In this document: positions 11,816 through 22,659 of the stretch, one piece after another
How the letters are laid out: each line of letters begins with the position of its first letter
Numbering within the stretch: the stretch's first letter is position 1
NCBI RefSeq assembly: GCF_003265705.1
Contig: NW_020312967.1
Span: 371,183-435,182 of the forward strand
Reading direction: 5' to 3'
Source of the DNA: Callorhinus ursinus
Taxonomy: Eukaryota; Chordata; Mammalia; Carnivora; Otariidae
DNA length: 64,000 bases
The notes under the pieces: model-generated
Told to the model about the DNA's origin: nothing
The model's database searches: none
What the model saw: the letters and a program-made list of their open reading frames with translations, nothing else
Position numbers and translations under genes: made by a program

Positions 11816-12472
11816 AATATCATGTGAATAGAATGATGTTTCTACTTAATACATTTTAGATAATTTGTAGCAAAAAGTAATTTTGAGTTGAACATTGAAT
11901 TGTGGGAACACTAAATAATGTGGAAATTGTATATAAATGTTTATCTCCTGTCCCTTGGGCAGCATTATATAGGGGTCATGGATTTAGTAAGCATATCTAA
12001 CTAATGGAACCAAGTAGAATTGTGAGATGATTCTTATCCAAGATTATGGAGTTGGATCAGAGGGAACATGCCAGAGGTGTAGTGGAGAAGGTGTTGATGT
12101 GAATGTGGGTCCAAGGGGAGTTGTGAATCAAGGGGGTTGGTTAGAAACTGGAGTGAAGAGACATATACAAATGGGCAAAGCTGAGGGAGGGGCAGCAAAC
12201 AAAAAAGGAACAGTGTGGGAATAGGTAAATCCTGATTGTCTGGCTGAATTTTGGAGATATGGGCCAATGCTTATGGCATGTTTGCACACATGTGAGCGAG
12301 ATTCATTTAGAGCCATTAGTACAGCTAGGCACTCTTTATTTTATCCAAAACTTAAAATTTCTAGTTTTTATTGGTACTACCACTTTATTTAGATGGTGAG
12401 TTGCTATGCGTATAATGTGTCCTGTTGGAGTATGTATGCGTGTGTTTTCTGAGTTTGTGGGAAAAAAACCTT
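11816..12472. other. Unclassified, no gene seen
   Basis: Mixed-composition DNA. 12027-12224 has overlapping open frames on both strands but no motif that supports coding. Confidence 0.45.
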
Positions 12473-12486
12473 TATCGTTAGATTTT

Positions 12487-12669
12487 TTTTTTTAAAGATA
12501 TTTTAATTTATTTGACAGAGGGAGACACAGTGAGAGAAGGAATACAAGCAGGGGGAGTGGGAGAGGGAGAAGCAGGCTTCCCGCTGAGCAGGGAGCCCCA
12601 TGCAGGGCTTGATCCCAGCATCCTGGGATCATGACCTGAGCCGAAGACTGAGCCACTCAGGCGCCCCTG
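12487..12669 (-). mobile_element. CAN-SINE with deletion near the head
   Basis: The SINE is flanked by tatcgttagatttt (12473-12486) and tatcattagatttt (12670-12683), a 14-bp duplication with one mismatch. Near 12640 the usual text between 'gccgaag' and 'actgagcc' (about 14 bases, including the cgcttaac landmark) is missing. Part of the tRNA-like promoter region is therefore deleted. Confidence 0.95.
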
Positions 12670-12683
12670 TATCATTAGATTTT

Positions 12684-13300
12684 GACTAAGTTTGTCAGGT
12701 AGTGTCACAGGCTTGTGGTAGGATCAGTGACACCAAGAATGTGATTTGGAAGGGATTTACAAATTCAAGAATTAGGGCAGAGCTAAATTAGTAGACCAAT
12801 TTTTCTAATTAGGACAACTGGAAAAATTAAATTCACTATTAAAAAAAAAATCTGCTTGTAGGCAAAGGAAAAAAAAACAAAACAGTAAAGAACAACTGCA
12901 GTAGACTATGGGAGGGTTCAAAGGCCCAGGGAAGAGTTTTTGGCTGCTTTACCTCTGGGGCCATTTTATTCTGAAGGGTGTGGCTGAGAGACTTGACGGG
13001 TGTTTTGACAGTGTCACGTGAGGGGGAGGAACTGGAGTCTAGGGTCATCAAAGGGTGACTTGGGGCCCTGGTGGGCTCTCAACACTTGGGTTAGGAATCC
13101 AGCAGAAGTTCTAAGCCCTAAATAAAGGTAACTTGAAAAAGGCATGCCTTTTGGGGACTGCAGCTCAGTTGTAAATCATTTCAGTTTCTGAAATTAGAAT
13201 GAAATGAACTCATATTGGTAGTTCCTCTAGCTGCATGTTAAAGTTGAATTTAAATCATCTCTGGTGGAAAATATCATCGTTGTATACTTTCTAAAAACAA
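12684..13300. other. Unclassified, no gene seen
   Basis: Two short A tracts (12840-12850, 12869-12876) and otherwise unremarkable DNA. No coding frame is supported. Confidence 0.45.
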
Positions 13301-14010
13301 TTTTGTCAATACAGGGCTTGGAAAACAATAAAAAGTAACCAGATAACTAAAGAAAACATTCACAAAAACAGCAGGGAAAAAAACCAGACAATATAAACAA
13401 ACCCACTGTGGCTTCATATATTGGAGTTACCAGATGGAGATTTAAAAATAACTATTCTTGTTATGTTTGAGATGGAGCATTTTTTCCAGAAAGCAGGAAA
13501 CTATTAAAAAAAAAGAACCAAATGGAAATTCTAGAATTTAAAATTATAAAGCCAAATTTATGGATCCAATGGATAGGGTACTGAACATCTTAGACCTAGA
13601 TGAAGAGAGAATTCACAAACTGGAAAGTAGATTAGAAGGAAATATTCAGAGAGATGTACTAAGTGATGAAAAGATGAAAAATGCAGAAAGCAGATAAATG
13701 ACATAGATGATATAATGAAGATCTAATATGTTTATAATTGAAGTCTTGAAAGAAAGGACAAGGAAAACTGGAAAAACCAATATTTGAATAGATAATGGTT
13801 GGCAAATTTCCCAATTTGATTAAGACTTCGAGTTGCATATTGAAGAAGTACCACTTTAGCAGCCTAAATAAGACTCCATCTCTAGGCACAAAGAGAAAAA
13901 AATCTTATAAACAGAGAATAAGAGAGTTGGGTCAAAGGAGAAATAATTAAGCTGATAGCTGACTTCTTAGCCAAATCAGATATGAAATTAGAAAATAAAT
14001 AAGGAATCAA
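13300..14010 (+). mobile_element. L1M 5'UTR/ORF1 fragment
   Basis: The order of landmarks matches a sense L1M-class ORF1 region. These include 'ccagatggagatttaaaaataactattc' near 13430, 'ggaaattctagaatttaaaattataa' near 13525, 'gatgaagagagaattcacaaactgg' near 13600 and 'gaatagataatggttggcaaatttccc' near 13790. 'cacaaagagaaaaaaatctta' near 13885 and 'agctgatagctgacttcttag' near 13950 follow. The frame is broken by many stops, and the element is an old, dead relic with no 3' half nearby. Confidence 0.75.
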
Positions 14011-14435
14011 ATCAGGATGTAAGATTGGATTTAATTCCATGGAGCTGAAACCAATGAGGGTAGCTAAAGTAATAGATGAGAACAGAAGAAGTGGACTGTG
14101 GAAGATGATAGATAGAAACCTCCAAGTGAAATCACTCAGTGGTACAAATGGTGGAGTTGTATATGTGTAAATGACTACATTTGTGGACTCTTCCAGCATC
14201 TTCAACAGTAAAGCATGCGTATATTGGTCACAGATTTCTGGAAATGGCTTTTTATCCTCGTCTTCATAGCTTTTTGTTATTCAAGATTGGGAGAGATGTT
14301 ATACAGCATTATTCCTAATAATGCTGATGTAATATGGCATTATTCCCTTTCACAGGTTATATTGGCTTACATGGCTCTTTTAATACTTAATAAAGGAGAA
14401 AGTAGTATGAATCCAGGCCTTCCCTTACTTGATGC
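14010..14435. other. Unclassified, no gene seen
   Basis: Short open frame 14215-14451 (plus, 78 codons) without a recognised domain; its last codons run into the next SINE. No gene is supported. Confidence 0.45.
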
Positions 14436-14450
14436 AAAAGAACATGACTA

Positions 14451-14549
14451 GGGGGCACTTGGCTGGATCAGTCTGTAGAGCATGCAACTCTTGATCTTGG
14501 GGTCATGAGTTCAAGCCCCACATTGGGCATAGAAAAAAGAAAAAGAAAG
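14451..14549 (+). mobile_element. Short CAN-SINE (SINEC2-like)
   Basis: Head gggggcacttggctggatca, then gcatgcaactcttgatcttg, gggtcatgagttcaagcccc and acattgggcatag, followed directly by an A-rich tail. This is the short subtype lacking the long CT-rich body. An imperfect target-site duplication (aaaagaacatgact 14436-14449, aaaagagcatggct 14550-14563, two mismatches) supports an older insertion. Confidence 0.9.
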
Positions 14550-14563
14550 AAAAGAGCATGGCT

Positions 14564-15829
14564 CAGCACTGTCTGATATAAAGCTGGTCCAAAGCAGTCT
14601 AAATAGTGTGTGCTAACACTATAACATATAACTATGAAAAAGTACTTTCTACTTAAGAAAGTAGAAAGGAAATTCATTCAAAAGATCTGAGTCAAAAATA
14701 CTTACCATGAGCAAATATTTTAAAAATATTGTGATTTGTATATTACCACTGAAAAACATATCTTGGGTTCAATAATCCTTCAAGTCAAGAATTGGTCCTG
14801 TGCCAATATTTTTCTCTAAAAGTGGAAATGTTCCCCTCTCCTCTTAATAAAACCAATGACTTGTAACTGTATTCTAAAGAAAATTTTCTCAGCTGTCAAA
14901 GTGCTAAAGGCAGGCTCTCACTGTTTACAACAAGCATTGTAAGAACAAGTATGTTATATTTTAAAATGTATCCCAATATCATGCCTGCTTCAAATCTTTT
15001 AATAACTCTCAACTGCATCTTATCTCATCGTATTGCCTATACAATCTACTTCATTTGGCCCTGTCTATCTGATATTAAGTTAAAGCAAGAAGCTAAGGAA
15101 AAGATTTTGGAAGATGAAAGGCCATAATTAATGAAGGTATTTATGTTGAGACTTCACGCAACAGTACTGCCAAAAGTTGTATCTGAAATTTGAAATGCCC
15201 GGAAATAAAGATAGACTCTGTGAGCATTTTCCAAATAGATCCAGTTCAGACAAGGACAAATGAATAATTCCTGAACCAGTTGCAGAAAAAAAGACCAAGA
15301 ATTAGTATGACTATGTGACACTGAACCAGTCATGAGGAAATGTGTGACTTAGGTAATGAACAGATTCAGGACCCAGTGCCTTTCTTTGGGCTTTGTTTCC
15401 CAGGACCTGAGATGAAGACTTTCCTGTCTTTTGAAGAGCATACTGCTTTGCCTGGAAACACTTGGCAGAAATAAAGATGGGCTCATATGAGTATCTTAAT
15501 TCTGTTTTATAGTTAATTGATTAAGAAACAAAATGAACAATTACTGAAGCAGATGACCCATTTAATATAGCATCATGTGACCAATGTTTCCTTTCTGTAA
15601 ATCTTTAATGCTAAAGGGATCAACATTAGAAACTGTTCTATGTTGATCATTAAACTAAGTGATAATCTTTATAATCCCTTGGAATATAAATCTGTGAGAC
15701 ATAGGGTGATGGAAAGCAGAAAGGAAAAGAAATTCAAGTACTCTTTGCAGGCTTTGGCTTTTTACCATCTGCTTGTTGATTCATTGGTCCCATTTCTTCC
15801 TCATCTGTTTATTTGCATACCAGCACCAG
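14564..15829. other. Unclassified, no gene seen
   Basis: No recognised repeat or exon. Open frames stay under 75 codons. Confidence 0.45.
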
Positions 15830-16430
15830 CTGCCCCCTCAAATTTGAATTGCCTGACTTAATCAGACAGGCCCCTGATTGAGAACTGAGTTACAAATTGG
15901 CAGATGAATACCAAATTGTTTTTAATAAGACACAGAGTTCTGGGTGCTGTGTGCCCATGCTATAACTATTTGCTGGCAGCTACAATAACCAGCAGCATTT
16001 CTTTCATCTTGAAGAGAAAAGCAAAAGGCATTCAAAGGAAGCCTTTGGATTTTGTACTCAGAATTTCCACTCATCTGCCTAATGTTCTTTTTTTTAATTA
16101 GGAGGATACACAAATGACTTAATTAATCAAGCCTGTCTTAGGGAATTATGCATTTATTAATGGTTTCTGCACTCAAGCACATTATTAAGGGATTTGTGCT
16201 AAGCACCTGACATAAAGCAGACTAATTTTGCTTGCTTTGCTTAATGTATTGAGAAACGGCATGTTGATCAGATTTCAAAACATTCAAGCTATGAACTAAT
16301 GTCCTATTTAGAGGGTTTAAAAATTCAGTGCATTGGCAATCCAGCCTTTTAATGCTTTTTTTACAAGGCACTCTACAACGGGAAAAGAAGAATAACTTGA
16401 TGGGAGGAAAATGCATTAAGAGGTGAAATA
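15830..16430. promoter_or_regulatory. Repeat-free block rich in TAAT-core sites; candidate conserved non-coding element
   Basis: About 600 bases contain no recognisable transposon and carry a dense set of homeodomain-like cores. Examples are ttaattagg (16096), ttaattaatcaa (16119), atgcatttattaatgg (16148) and cattattaagg (16180). Stop codons interrupt all six frames within short distances, so it is not an exon of any length. The enhancer reading is an inference from composition only, since no alignment is available here. Confidence 0.3.
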
Positions 16431-16826
16431 GAAGGGAAGAGTCGAGGGGGAAGCCCCTGAGGGCAGGGCCTTTTGGGTATTGAATTTGTGGTTCCTTGCT
16501 TTGGTCTTTCCATAGTTTAGGATGGTCTTTCCATTCTCAGGTTTTGGTGATCCTATCTGAATGACTCTTGCAAGGCCTCCCCACTGGGTATATGAATGGC
16601 TGAAGTGACTAGATTACACCTACTGTATCATGTAGACCTTGTCAGAGGATTGAGTGTGAATCCATATTCGAATGGCTGATCTAATTGTATTCTGAGCTCC
16701 TTAGGTTACTGACCATTTTGATTATTTTTAATCATGACTGTGATTAAAAATAAATTATCTGATGTGGTCAGTATCATTATTGAAAAGACATTATATGTTG
16801 AACCAGGGATTCCTTCACATAGACCA
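16431..16826. other. Unclassified, no gene seen
   Basis: A small inverted motif (aatcatgactgtgatt, about 16730-16745) is the only structure noticed. No gene is supported. Confidence 0.45.
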
Positions 16827-16844
16827 TAAAAATTTAATGTTTCA

Positions 16845-16990
16845 GGGGCACCTGGCTCAGTCAGTTAAGCGTTGTACTCTTAATTTTGGCTTGGGTCATG
16901 ATCTCAGGGTCATGAGATTGAGCCCCCCATCTCTCTCTCTTCCTTTCCCTCTGCCCCTTCTCCTTGCACTCTCTCTCTCAAATAAATCTT
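16845..16990 (+). mobile_element. CAN-SINE, older variant with shortened body
   Basis: Head ggggcacctggctcagtcag (the usual 'gggt' before 'ggctcag' is missing), then gatctcagggtcatgagatt, a CT-rich tract and aaataaatcttt at the tail. The flanks taaaaatttaatg (16827-16839 and 16991-17003) match perfectly for 13 bases and extend to 18 with two mismatches. Confidence 0.95.
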
Positions 16991-17294
16991 TAAAAATTTA
17001 ATGCATCAAAGTTCTCCTTCTCATGGCTTCAATAACCAAAAAATAATATGAGAAACACGTCGCAGAATTCTCTCTACACATCTTTAGTGAAAAGGAATCT
17101 GGTTTGATCAAATGGAGAACAAGCTTCATGAATTCATGGCATTTTTCAAGTCTCATTTACACCAACAGTGGCTAGATGATGTTATAGAAGAGAAGTGCTC
17201 CAGAGGCTACAAATATTGAAGTCCTACAATTCAGTACAATCCTAGGAAAACAGAGAACACAGATGACCTGAATTCAGTGTACCATTGTAGTTCA

Positions 17295-17500
17295 GAGAAA
17301 GGTCTTTTGAGCCAAATGGCTGGCCTGTATTGGAATCTTGGCTCTGCTACTTAACCATTATAGCATCCATGCACAACTCATGTAGCTGCTCTAAACCTCA
17401 CCTCTAAAATGGGAATAATAATAGTATTATTAGACTAGTGACTGAATAAGACAAGTAAGCATTCCAATTATATTAACATTATTATTATTAATCAGTCATC
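17295..17500 (+). mobile_element. MIR SINE
   Basis: Sense order of MIR landmarks: attggaatcttggctctgct (near 17331), 'gctgctctaaacctcacctc' (near 17385), 'taaaatgggaataataatagtattatt' (near 17405) and 'actgaataagacaagtaag' (near 17441). Confidence 0.75.
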
Positions 17501-17540
17501 AGCCATATGCTGTGGAATTCACCTTGAACTACCCCCTTTT

Positions 17541-18126
17541 TATTTTTTTTATTTCTTTTTCTTTTTTTTATTACATTATGTTAGTCACCATACAGTACAT
17601 CATTAATTTTTGATGTAATGTTCCATGATTCATTGTTTGCTTATAACACCCAGTGCTCCATGCAATACGTGCCCTCCTCAAAACCCCCCTCTGGGCTAAC
17701 CCCTTCCCCCCCCCCCCCAAAACCCTCAGTTTGTTTCTCAGAGTCCATAGTCTCTCATGGTTTATCTCCCCTTCTGTTCCCCCCACCCCCATTTTTCCCT
17801 TCCTTCTCCTAATGTCCTCCATGCTGTTCCTTATGTTCCACAAATAAGTAGAACCATATGATCATTGACTTTCTCTGCTTGACTTATTTCACTTAGCATC
17901 ATCTCCTCCAGTCCCATCCATGTTGATGCAAAAGCTGGGTATTCATCCTTTCTGATGGCTGAGTAATATTCCATTGCATACATGAGCCACATCTTCCTTA
18001 TCCATTTGTCTGTTGAAGGGCATCTCGGCTCTTTCCATAGATTGGCTATTGCGGACATTGCTGCTATGAACATTGGGGTGCATATTGGCCCTTCTTTTCA
18101 CTACATCTGTGTCTTTGGGGTAAATA
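17541..18126 (-). mobile_element. 5'-truncated carnivore L1 with perfect target-site duplication
   Basis: A T-rich start (17541-17572, complement of the poly-A tail) leads into the carnivore L1 3'UTR (tagtcaccatacagtacatc at 17582; acacccagtgctccatgc at 17646). It ends in the C-terminus of ORF2. On the minus strand that frame reads MYAMEYYSAIRKDEYPAF and ends in LLICGT-stop near 17831. A 15-bp duplication gaactaccccctttt flanks it exactly (17526-17540 and 18127-18141). Only ~590 bases were copied. Confidence 0.96.
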
Positions 18127-18141
18127 GAACTACCCCCTTTT

Positions 18142-18920
18142 GAAACAGAAGTGACAGCCACTACCACCGCTCTTGCTTTATCCTATTTTTCAAGGTAGCA
18201 TGCCTCGTTATGAAAAGACTTCTTGAAAGAATAATTTACCTTTACTGTTTTTATTTTCCTCAATTCTCAGTGATTCCTTAAACAACTTAGTTTAGCTTCC
18301 TCAGATATCATTGCATCATTTAAGCTGCTCTTGGGAGGGTAGCTGATAGCTGATTTGGTGGTCAGGAGATACTTTTCAGAACTTGTTCTACTTGATTTCC
18401 AAATCTGTATTTCTGAATAGACCTCTTCCCTTACCTCTAGCTTGGTATATCTGAGGGTCTAATATATGTGTCACCATGAGGGAGGCACTGCGGAGAAATG
18501 GAACAGACAATCTGGAATGGAATCTGGGCTTCCTCATCTTAAGGTGAATTCAAGAATGATACACAACCACTGAAAATCTTTTCTAGGCTGCCTTAGTGTT
18601 TTAAGTTCCTATGATTAGTCATTAATTTGGGTTCTGGCAAGGATATATGCTCTTTGAAGGAAATCCATTTATGGTATTATCAGTCATTATTAGCACTCCA
18701 AAGAGCTAAGTTATGACCCCAAGATAATGGGACATAGAAAAGATACATTTTGGATAAATAAGGATAGAAGCGTATTGGAACGACCGGAGCATGTTTCTGG
18801 TAGTGGGATGTCAGTACAAAGTCAGGTCACAGGTACAATGAGAGAAGTACATTATTTCATATATTTTACCCTGCCATCTAATAATAATAAGAAAAATAGA
18901 AACCGCTGCTTCTTGAAATC
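18142..18920. other. Unclassified, no gene seen
   Basis: No recognised repeat or exon; short frames only. Confidence 0.45.
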
Positions 18921-18924
18921 TTTG

Positions 18925-19085
18925 TCAGGCACCTTAGCAAATGTATTATATGCATAACCTAATTTAATCCTTACAACAACTATGCAAAGTAAATAAAATT
19001 AACCCCCTTCAGAAGAAACTGAGGATTAAGTGATTAAACAATTGGTTGAAGTTCATGGAACAGATAAATAATGAGGCTTAGGTTT
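18925..19085 (-). mobile_element. MIR SINE fragment
   Basis: Reverse-complement MIR landmarks in order: aatttaatccttacaacaac (18961), 'aattaacccccttcagaagaaactgaggattaag' (18997-19030) and 'gaagttcatggaac' (19049). Confidence 0.7.
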
Positions 19086-19235
19086 GATTCATTCATTTAT
19101 TCATTTATTCAACAAATACTTTGTAATATTATATGACAGTTACTTTTCTGGCTTTGGGGTATAACAGAAAGCAAAATGTATGCTGTCATGGGGCTTGTAT
19201 TCTGGTGGGTGAGATAAAAAAGAGTTTTTGTAGCA
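19086..19235 (-). mobile_element. L2-like ancient repeat fragment
   Basis: Begins attcattcatttattcattt, a common ancient-repeat terminus when read in reverse, and continues 'attcaacaaatac', 'ctggctttggggtataacag' and 'catggggcttgtattctggtggg'. The pattern is familiar from mammal-wide repeats, but the exact family (L2 or another) is uncertain. Confidence 0.4.
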
Positions 19236-19434
19236 CTTGGAAAAGATTGATTGTTCATAACATCAGACCAGTTTTAAACCAGTTTAATTTGCAAGCCAAC
19301 CTGTTATAGCTTCTTGCTTTTGAAAATCAGCCAGTTTTAAAAACAGACTCACTCTCTTAAACACACCCTGAGTGCCAACTCAGCACCAGTCTCACCTGAG
19401 CTCCCATGCTTTTATAGATGATGTCAGCTTTTTT

Positions 19435-19623
19435 TTTTTTTTTTTAAGATTTTACTTATTTATTTGAAGGAGAGAGGGAGCACAAGCAGGGGGAGCTGCA
19501 GAGGGAGAGGGGGAAGCAGGCTCCCCACTGAGCAGGGAGCCCGGTATTGCTCAGTCCCAGGACCCTGAGATCATTACCCAAGCTGAAGGCAGATGCTTAA
19601 CTGACTGAGCAACCCAGGCACTG
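19435..19623 (-). mobile_element. CAN-SINE
   Basis: T-rich tail at 19435-19445, body with gaagcaggctccccactgag, head ending at 19623. A 15-bp duplication gatgtcagctttttt flanks it (19420-19434 and 19624-19638). The final head bases are degenerate (ccaggcactg). Confidence 0.95.
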
Positions 19624-19638
19624 GATGTCAGCTTTTTT

Positions 19639-20190
19639 AAAGATCTGATAATCTGCCAATCCCTGAAATCCACACTTCTCAAAAATCTGATCTAAAATCA
19701 GCATATGATTTGCTGGGGGAGATTGGGCCTGGCAGTGTAGCTATCTTGTTTTCAGGAAAGGAGTAATTGCATTGCTGAATATGAAGGCAAATATATAGAA
19801 GTTGAACTTAAAATACTGGTTTAGAGCTGCATGAAAGCTATAATGAAAGATTTTTTTCTAAACATTAAGAATACAGACAAGTAAGTGTTTATTGCAGAAT
19901 TCAGCATTTTTTTAGATACTTCTAAATACCATATTTTGAATAACAGATTTGTTTCAACTAGTTAATTCATTGTTAGCCTCTCAATCAAAGAGAAAATGGA
20001 TAAAAGAAGCAAGAAGGGAAAGGCCAGGAGAAGATTTAAGTAATCAAATTGTACATAACTGAAATAAAAAAAAAATAGAAAATACATTGCATAAGTCCAT
20101 GTTAGAAGTCTTTTCCTTAAGCAATGATTAGTCAAAAATGTAAAATTATAAATAAATAAAATAGAGACAAATTAATAGATGAGTTTAAAA
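19639..20190. other. Unclassified, no gene seen
   Basis: AT-rich DNA between two SINEs; no feature is recognised. Confidence 0.45.
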
Positions 20191-20209
20191 TAGACTTAAG
20201 GAAATTTTC

Positions 20210-20406
20210 TTTTTTCTTTTTTAACATTTTATTTATACTTTGGAGAGAGACAGAGGGAGAGAGAGAGCATGAGTGGGGGTGTGGGGGAGAGGGAGAAGCA
20301 GGCTCCCTACTGAGCAGAGTCCAATGCGGGACTCGATCCCAGGATTCTGGGATCATAACCTGAGTTGAAGGCAGACACTTAACCGATTGAGCCACCCAGG
20401 CATCCC
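20210..20406 (-). mobile_element. CAN-SINE with 19-bp perfect target-site duplication
   Basis: Body includes gagaagcaggctccctactg and gggactcgatcccaggattc. The duplication tagacttaaggaaattttc matches perfectly over 19 bases (20191-20209 and 20407-20425), the longest perfect one in the window. Confidence 0.97.
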
Positions 20407-20425
20407 TAGACTTAAGGAAATTTTC

Positions 20426-21322
20426 AAATGGGTTTTGGGGTAGATTGTACAGCTAGAGTAAAAGAAGCCTTGTCCTTTCTTTTCATAAATGCGCTCAGGC
20501 TGAAATAGTCAGAAAAAGGAATTGGAAGTGGAAATTGCCAGTTTAGAAGATCTTTAATATGTGGTAAACATTTTCAAAGAATATAAAAAAAACAAGCAAG
20601 AAATAAAAACAAAGTTTGAGATAAAACTACTAGTTCCTGAAAAAAAAAAAAAGAACAAAAAGTCTTCTATTGTCTAAGAATGAAGAGCTCATAAATAAGG
20701 ACACCTATTAGATCCTGTAAGGAAAATAGTCTTTGGAAGAGCCAGTGTCCCATATTATTCAAGAAACAAAAAGTCAACTCCAAAATATGTCCAGTGATGC
20801 TACTTCAAGGGAAATATTAATATCCAACAATTCCCTGTCCTTCTGAACTCATAAGGAGTATGATCTAGAAATATAGATGACCAACACTATAGTTTCTTAT
20901 TTATTTGGTCTACTCTAGTTATCATTACTCTCACTACCATAGGCTATCAGTCCCCTTAGAGTATTGAAACCACTCAAGTAGTGGGGACTTATAACAATCC
21001 TAAGCCTTTCCCCTGACTAAACTTTTAAGTATTGCTTTGGGACCATTATCAGAACACTCTTCTTCTTTGTAACTCTCCCTGTGCACATGTAGTACAGATT
21101 TACTTTGCAAATAGAACTGCCAGATAGATTGTGTTCTAGAAGGATTTTCTAAAAGTCCCAGACAGTTCTTCCCCACACAATTAAATTATAGCTGATCTGA
21201 ATTTACAGGTAATACACATATTATGTGTGATTCAAGAGAGAGCTGAAGAATTAAATATGGCTCTAGAATCTCTATGGAAAAATGACTTGACATAGGCAAG
21301 GTAACTGGAGCACAACTCATAT
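20426..21322. other. Unclassified, no gene seen
   Basis: Contains a run of A at about 20639-20652. No repeat family or exon is recognised. Confidence 0.45.
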
Positions 21323-21334
21323 TTCAGATTGATT

Positions 21335-21513
21335 TTTTTTTTAAAGATTTTATTTATTCATTTGAGATGCAGAGATACAGAGAGAGAGCATGAGCAGGGG
21401 GATAGTTAGAGGGAGAGGGAAAAGCAGGCTCCCCGCTGAGCCAGGAGCCCGATATGGGGCTTGATCCCAGGACCCGGGGATCATGACCTGAGCCAAAGGC
21501 AGACGCTTAACCA
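21335..21513 (-). mobile_element. 5'-truncated CAN-SINE
   Basis: Tail and body are complete, but the head stops at gcagacgcttaacc (21513). The last ~20 head bases seen in other copies (actgagccacccaggcgccc) are absent. The target-site duplication ttcagattgatt (21323-21334 and 21514-21525) starts right at the break. The truncation therefore happened during insertion, not later. Confidence 0.95.
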
Positions 21514-21823
21514 TTCAGATTGATTCTTCAATATCCCCTTAGAACTGAAACCAAGGAAGGATGTAGGCCATTTATGAGTAGCTTAATAGAGAAAGGACTA
21601 ATTATTATTTGTATCAGTTCTTATCACCCTTAAAATTTGAAAAAGTAGAAAGAACAAATAGAATATTAAATCTGAAGTTATCTAAATTATCAGATACCCT
21701 TGAACTGTGGCCTAAATCCTTAGCTCTTAACCCTGTGCTCTTCCCTCTCAAGAACTCATAGATTGTCTATGAACTGCTCCCTGACAGGCTCATGAGACTA
21801 GGAGTAGTTCCATCTAGATTTTT

Positions 21824-21890
21824 TTTTAATATGGTAAAATTTATGTAAAATGATGTTTACATTTAGCCATTTTAAAGTGTATAATTCAAG
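21824..21890 (-). mobile_element. Old L1 3'-end fragment (L1MB-like)
   Basis: ttttttttaatatggtaaaa, 'tttatgtaaaatgatgtttacatttagccattttaaagtgtataattcaa' is the reverse complement of an L1MB-type 3' terminus. Only about 70 bases are recognisable. Confidence 0.6.
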
Positions 21891-22659
21891 AGGGTACTAA
21901 GGATTATAAGGAAATATGATGAACAATTTTCTGTTAACAAATTAGGTAACCTGGATGAAATGGACATAATCATACAAAGGCATAAACTACTGAAACTGAC
22001 TCAGGAAGAAATAGAAAATGTGAATAAGCAAGTATAGAGATTAAGACTCAGGGAAAGAGCATTGCATTTAGAGGGAACAGCAAAGCCCTAAGTGAGGAGA
22101 ATACTCGGTGTGTTCAGAGAATGACAGGGAGGCTGCCATGGCTACACAGAGTGAATGAATGGAGTCATGTTGGGAGACTCAGTCAGAAAGATAAGGAGGT
22201 GAAGTATAGGCTAGGTTAAATTTCTATAACATCTTTAACTTCATATTCTAATGGATTAACAAAACAACAGTTTATTTCATGCTATTGCCATTTTGGATTT
22301 TCAGTGACTCTGTTCTACATGGTTTCTTAAGGACCTAAACTGATAGACCACTGACACGCTCCCTAATGTCCATCACCCATCCACCCCATCCCTCCCACCC
22401 CCCTCCACTCCAGCAACAGTTTGTTTCCTCAGATTAACAGTCTCTTATGGTTTATCTCCCTTTCTGGTTTCGTCTTGTTTCATTTTTCTCTCCCTTCTGC
22501 TATGATCCTCTGTCTTGTTTCTCAAATTCCTCATATCAGTGAGATCATATAATGCTTATCTTTCTCTGATTGACTTATTTCACTTAGCATAATACCCTCT
22601 AGTTCCATCCATATCATTGCAAATGGCAAGATTTCTTTTTTTTTCATGGCTGTGTAATA

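Noticed and set aside
13882..14205. 107-codon minus-strand frame
   Set aside because: It lies largely antisense to the L1M ORF1 relic and has no domain.
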